The notes below the pieces were generated by a model. That model was not told the DNA's origin. It did not search any database and saw nothing but the letters and a program-made list of their open reading frames with translations. DNA of 10,105 nucleotides from the NCBI GenBank assembly GCA_964608495.1, contig CAZSOQ010000194.1, positions 1 to 10,105 of the forward strand, written 5' to 3'. A program made the position numbers and the translations under genes. Position 1 is the first letter of the stretch. Each line of letters opens with the position of its first letter. Shown in pieces: positions 7,712-10,105 of this stretch. The stretch is from JAKORR01 sp964608495. GTDB taxonomy: Bacteria > Armatimonadota > Zipacnadia > Zipacnadales > FEN-943.

Positions 7712-9991
7712 ATGGCTGCCAGCGCTCACCTCGGGCTATCCACCCAACAGGTTGCCCGCGCCCTCCAGAACTTCACCCTCATGGGTGCCTTCTGGAGCGT
7801 CTACGGGCCTAACGCCACCGCGACCGGCCCGGTCCTATCGGGCTTCTGCCTCGAGGTCGGCCTGAGCGACTCCCAGATAGCCTTCCTCGTCTCCCTTACC
7901 GGCCTCATGGGCATCACCCAGCTCCTCAGCTACTTCCTGACGCGCCGCGCGCACAACAAGCGCCGCATGATGGTCACCCTCGGCTGCTGCGAGATCACCC
8001 TCGTCAGCCTCGCCGTCCTTGCCGGCCTCGGGTTGGCTCCCGAGCATCGCTTCCAGGCCATCGCCGCCCTCATCGTCGCCGGCCTGGCCTTCGGCCATGC
8101 CGTCAGCCCCGCGTGGAACTCCTGGCTCAGCAACCTCATCCCCGCCGAGGTCCGCCCCACCTACATCGGCCGTCGCATGTTCATCATCACCGGCGTGGGC
8201 ATGGCTTACCTCTTCCTGGCCAGCCACTGGCTCGACTTCGCGGACCTCCCCACGAGCTTCCTCGTCGTCTTCACCGCGGGCTGGCTCGGCGGCGTGGCCG
8301 GCTACCTGGTTGCGGCCCGCACCCCCTACCCGGCCATCCCAGAGGAGGGCCCCAGCTCGGCCAGAAGACTCTGGCTCCCGCTGCGCGAGCCCTCCTTCCT
8401 TCGCCTGTGCCTCTTCCTCCTGGCCTGGGCCACCGCCGCCATGTTCGCCGGCGCCTTCTACAGCGTCTACATGCTCCGCTACCTCAAGCTGTCCTACTCC
8501 ATGGTCGCCCTGTTCACCAACATCACCCTCGTCACCACCATGGTCGGCTACCGCCTCTGGGGTGCCGCCTCCCAGAAGTTCGGCAGCAAGCCCATCATCC
8601 AGATCCTCATGCTCCCCGCCGCCATCGTCCCCCTGCTCTGGGCCCTCACCGACGCCGGCAACTACCCCATCCTCCTCCCCGTCGTCTCGATCCTCGGCGG
8701 CCTCTGCGGCTCGGGCATCTCCGTCGCCATGTCCTCCCTCCTCTACAAGACCGTCCCCCAGGGCCGCGACGTGCCCGAGTACTTCGTCCTCTGGACGGCC
8801 TTCAACACCATCGGCGCCGCGGCCGGTCCTCTCGCCGGTGGCCTCGTCCGCGGGACGCTCGAGGGCGTGACCCTCGCGCCCCTGGGCGTCGAGATCTCCG
8901 GGCTACAGATGCTCTTCGCCCTCGCGGCCGCCCTCACGCTCTTCCCCGCCCTCCTTTCCCTCTTCCTCCAGGAGAGCCAGGCGGCCGCCCCGATCTACGT
9001 CCTCGGCCAGTTCCGGGGCAATCTGTTCAGCTTCGCCTACAACTTCGCCCTCTACGCCACGGCCCGCGAGGACGAGCGCCGCGCCAGTCACCTCCGCGCC
9101 CTGGGCCGCTCCCGCAGTCCCCTTGCTGTGGGGCCCCTCCTCGACGGCATGCACGACGCCAGCGCCACGGTCCGCGAGAGCGCCGTCCATGGCCTCGGCG
9201 AGTCCGGCCTCGACGAGGGTCTCGAACCCCTCGTCCACGCCCTCGAGGATGACGACGCCCAGATCCGCCCGGCCGCGGCCGAGGCCCTGGGCAGGCTGGG
9301 CAAGCCCGAGAGCGTGTCCCCTCTCATCAAGGCCCTCTACGACGACGATGTCCGCCTGCGCACCAGCGCCGCCGCGGCCCTGGGCGAGATCGGCGGCCTT
9401 GACGCTCGGGACGCGCTCTACCACGCCCTCCTCGCCGGCTTCGACCGCCGCACCTTCCCCAGCCTCGTAGACGCCTCCAGCCGCGCCGGCGACCTGCGCG
9501 TGGTGGGCCCGGCGCTCGAACACCTCCACCACATCAACTCGCCAGTCGTGCGTATGCAGGTGCTCAACGCCGTGGGTCGCGTCCTGGGCGAGAAAAACCA
9601 CTTCTACCGCCTCCGCCTCGCCGACGACCTCGGCCGACCGCTCCTGGTCGAGCGCATGTTGGCCCGGGTTGTGCGGCTCCTCAGAAGCCTTCGCCTGGGC
9701 ACCCCGGAGCAGCGGCAAGCGATGCAGAGCCTGGGCGCCGACGTGGCCCGCGCCGCGGCCGCCGACGAAAACGAGGTCGTCCGCGACGGTTGCCGTCGCC
9801 TCGCCTCGGCCGCCCAGGAGGTGGAAGAAGCGCCGGAGGTCGTCCATGCCGCGGCCCGCGCCCTTCTGCTCTATGGGGAGGGGTCCGAGCAGCCGCCCTA
9901 CGAGGAGGCCATCATCTTCCTGACCATTTGCCTGACGTCTCTGGCGCGGCACCTGGCGGTGCCCCCGCGCGACACCCACCAGGCCCCCTAG
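7712..9991 (+). CDS. MFS transporter with C-terminal HEAT-repeat domain
   Basis: The 759-aa product has two halves. Residues about 20-420 hold roughly twelve membrane helices of the major facilitator superfamily, including a basic loop after helix 2 (TRRAHNKRR, the position of MFS motif A) and PAWNSWLSNLIP with EVRPTYIGRR, a pattern seen in poorly characterised bacterial MFS groups. From about residue 455, after the last helix, come HEAT-type repeats: SRSPLAVGPLLDGMHD, then SGLDEGLEPLVHALEDDDAQI, PESVSPLIKALYDDDVRLR and AAAALGEIGGLDARDALYHA, each a pair of helices with the V-R/I-R turn. More degenerate helices continue to about 740. The HEAT part should be cytoplasmic and may bind a partner or regulate transport. 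The substrate is unknown; the neighbouring glycan enzymes suggest a sugar or oligosaccharide. No Shine-Dalgarno site precedes the ATG, but a strong promoter lies 43-72 bases upstream. The fold assignments are firm; the role is inferred. Confidence 0.85.
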   Translation: MAASAHLGLSTQQVARALQNFTLMGAFWSVYGPNATATGPVLSGFCLEVGLSDSQIAFLVSLTGLMGITQLLSYFLTRRAHNKRRMMVTLGCCEITLVSLAVLAGLGLAPEHRFQAIAALIVAGLAFGHAVSPAWNSWLSNLIPAEVRPTYIGRRMFIITGVGMAYLFLASHWLDFADLPTSFLVVFTAGWLGGVAGYLVAARTPYPAIPEEGPSSARRLWLPLREPSFLRLCLFLLAWATAAMFAGAFYSVYMLRYLKLSYSMVALFTNITLVTTMVGYRLWGAASQKFGSKPIIQILMLPAAIVPLLWALTDAGNYPILLPVVSILGGLCGSGISVAMSSLLYKTVPQGRDVPEYFVLWTAFNTIGAAAGPLAGGLVRGTLEGVTLAPLGVEISGLQMLFALAAALTLFPALLSLFLQESQAAAPIYVLGQFRGNLFSFAYNFALYATAREDERRASHLRALGRSRSPLAVGPLLDGMHDASATVRESAVHGLGESGLDEGLEPLVHALEDDDAQIRPAAAEALGRLGKPESVSPLIKALYDDDVRLRTSAAAALGEIGGLDARDALYHALLAGFDRRTFPSLVDASSRAGDLRVVGPALEHLHHINSPVVRMQVLNAVGRVLGEKNHFYRLRLADDLGRPLLVERMLARVVRLLRSLRLGTPEQRQAMQSLGADVARAAAADENEVVRDGCRRLASAAQEVEEAPEVVHAAARALLLYGEGSEQPPYEEAIIFLTICLTSLARHLAVPPRDTHQAP

Positions 9992-9993
9992 CC

Positions 9994-10027
9994 CGCATCA
10001 TTCATGAGTGCGGTATCGCTGATACCG
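9994..10027. repeat. Two overlapping inverted repeats after the MFS-HEAT gene
   Basis: CGCATCAT and ATGAgTGCG (9994-10012) form a stem with a single bulged G. The perfect dyad CGGTATC-GCT-GATACCG (10011-10027) shares its first two bases, so the two cannot fully form together. The location just after a stop suggests an RNA 3' end. The AT-rich perfect dyad could instead be a protein-binding operator for a gene beyond the window. Confidence 0.4.
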
Positions 10028-10063
10028 ACAACCCTCGCGGTCGTCCCAGGCCGACACCAGGGA

Positions 10064-10103
10064 GCCGCTTGGTGCAGCCGACGAAGTCGGCAAGCCAAGC
10101 GGC
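10064..10103. repeat. Nested 40-base palindromic element
   Basis: Outer arms GCCGCTTGG (10064-10072) and CCAAGCGGC (10095-10103) are perfect 9-bp complements. Inside, GCCGAC (10077-10082) and GTCGGC (10086-10091) pair around GAA. The internal loops are TGCA and AAG. No coding frame was recognised from 9992 to the window end. It may be a dispersed palindromic repeat, a terminator-like stem without T-tract, or part of a structured RNA that continues past the end. Confidence 0.5.
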
Positions 10104-10105
10104 GA

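Noticed and set aside
8903..9979. 358-codon minus-strand open frame opposite the MFS-HEAT gene
   Set aside because: It overlaps clear HEAT repeats on the plus strand, and its translation is Gly/Glu/Ala-rich without membrane or domain features.
10064..10103. Integron attC-like site
   Set aside because: The palindrome lacks the GTTRRRY/RYYYAAC core sites, and no integrase or cassette array is visible.

Overview
The window is about 70% G+C. It carries five genes, all on the + strand, with gaps of 73 to 180 bases and no stretch over 300 bases without a gene. The codons are strongly C-ending. There are no tRNAs, rRNAs, insertion sequences or CRISPR repeats. The style suggests a high-GC environmental Gram-negative such as a planctomycete or a related PVC or candidate-phylum bacterium: long unusual multidomain glycan enzymes, a transporter fused to HEAT repeats, no SusC/SusD, and weak or absent Shine-Dalgarno sites on some genes. 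This taxonomic guess is low-confidence because no marker gene is present.

Layout: (1) 1-1020, the C-terminal and central part of a phosphodiester glycosidase (NAGPA-type) whose 5' end lies outside the window. (2) 1111-3936, a membrane-anchored protein with a beta-sandwich followed by a six-hairpin glycosidase-like toroid and an unassigned C-terminal module. (3) 4010-6490, a secreted protein with a signal peptide, a carbohydrate-binding-like domain, an alpha/alpha toroid and a C-terminal beta-rich region, resembling polysaccharide lyases or hydrolases. (4) 6599-7531, a glucosamine-6-phosphate deaminase (NagB)-fold protein that has lost several catalytic and phosphate-binding residues. (5) 7712-9991, a major-facilitator transporter fused to C-terminal HEAT repeats, preceded by its own well-formed extended -10 promoter. 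The last 114 bases are non-coding and rich in nested inverted repeats.

Together the genes look like a small glycan-utilisation locus. Two or three exported enzymes would cut a polysaccharide, perhaps one with amino sugars or phosphodiester-linked sugars. A transporter would take up the products, and a NagB-like cytoplasmic protein would act on or sense a sugar. Genes 1-4 could be one transcript. Gene 5 appears to be separately promoted. The most unusual points are the divergent NagB active site, the MFS-HEAT fusion and the structured 3' end.
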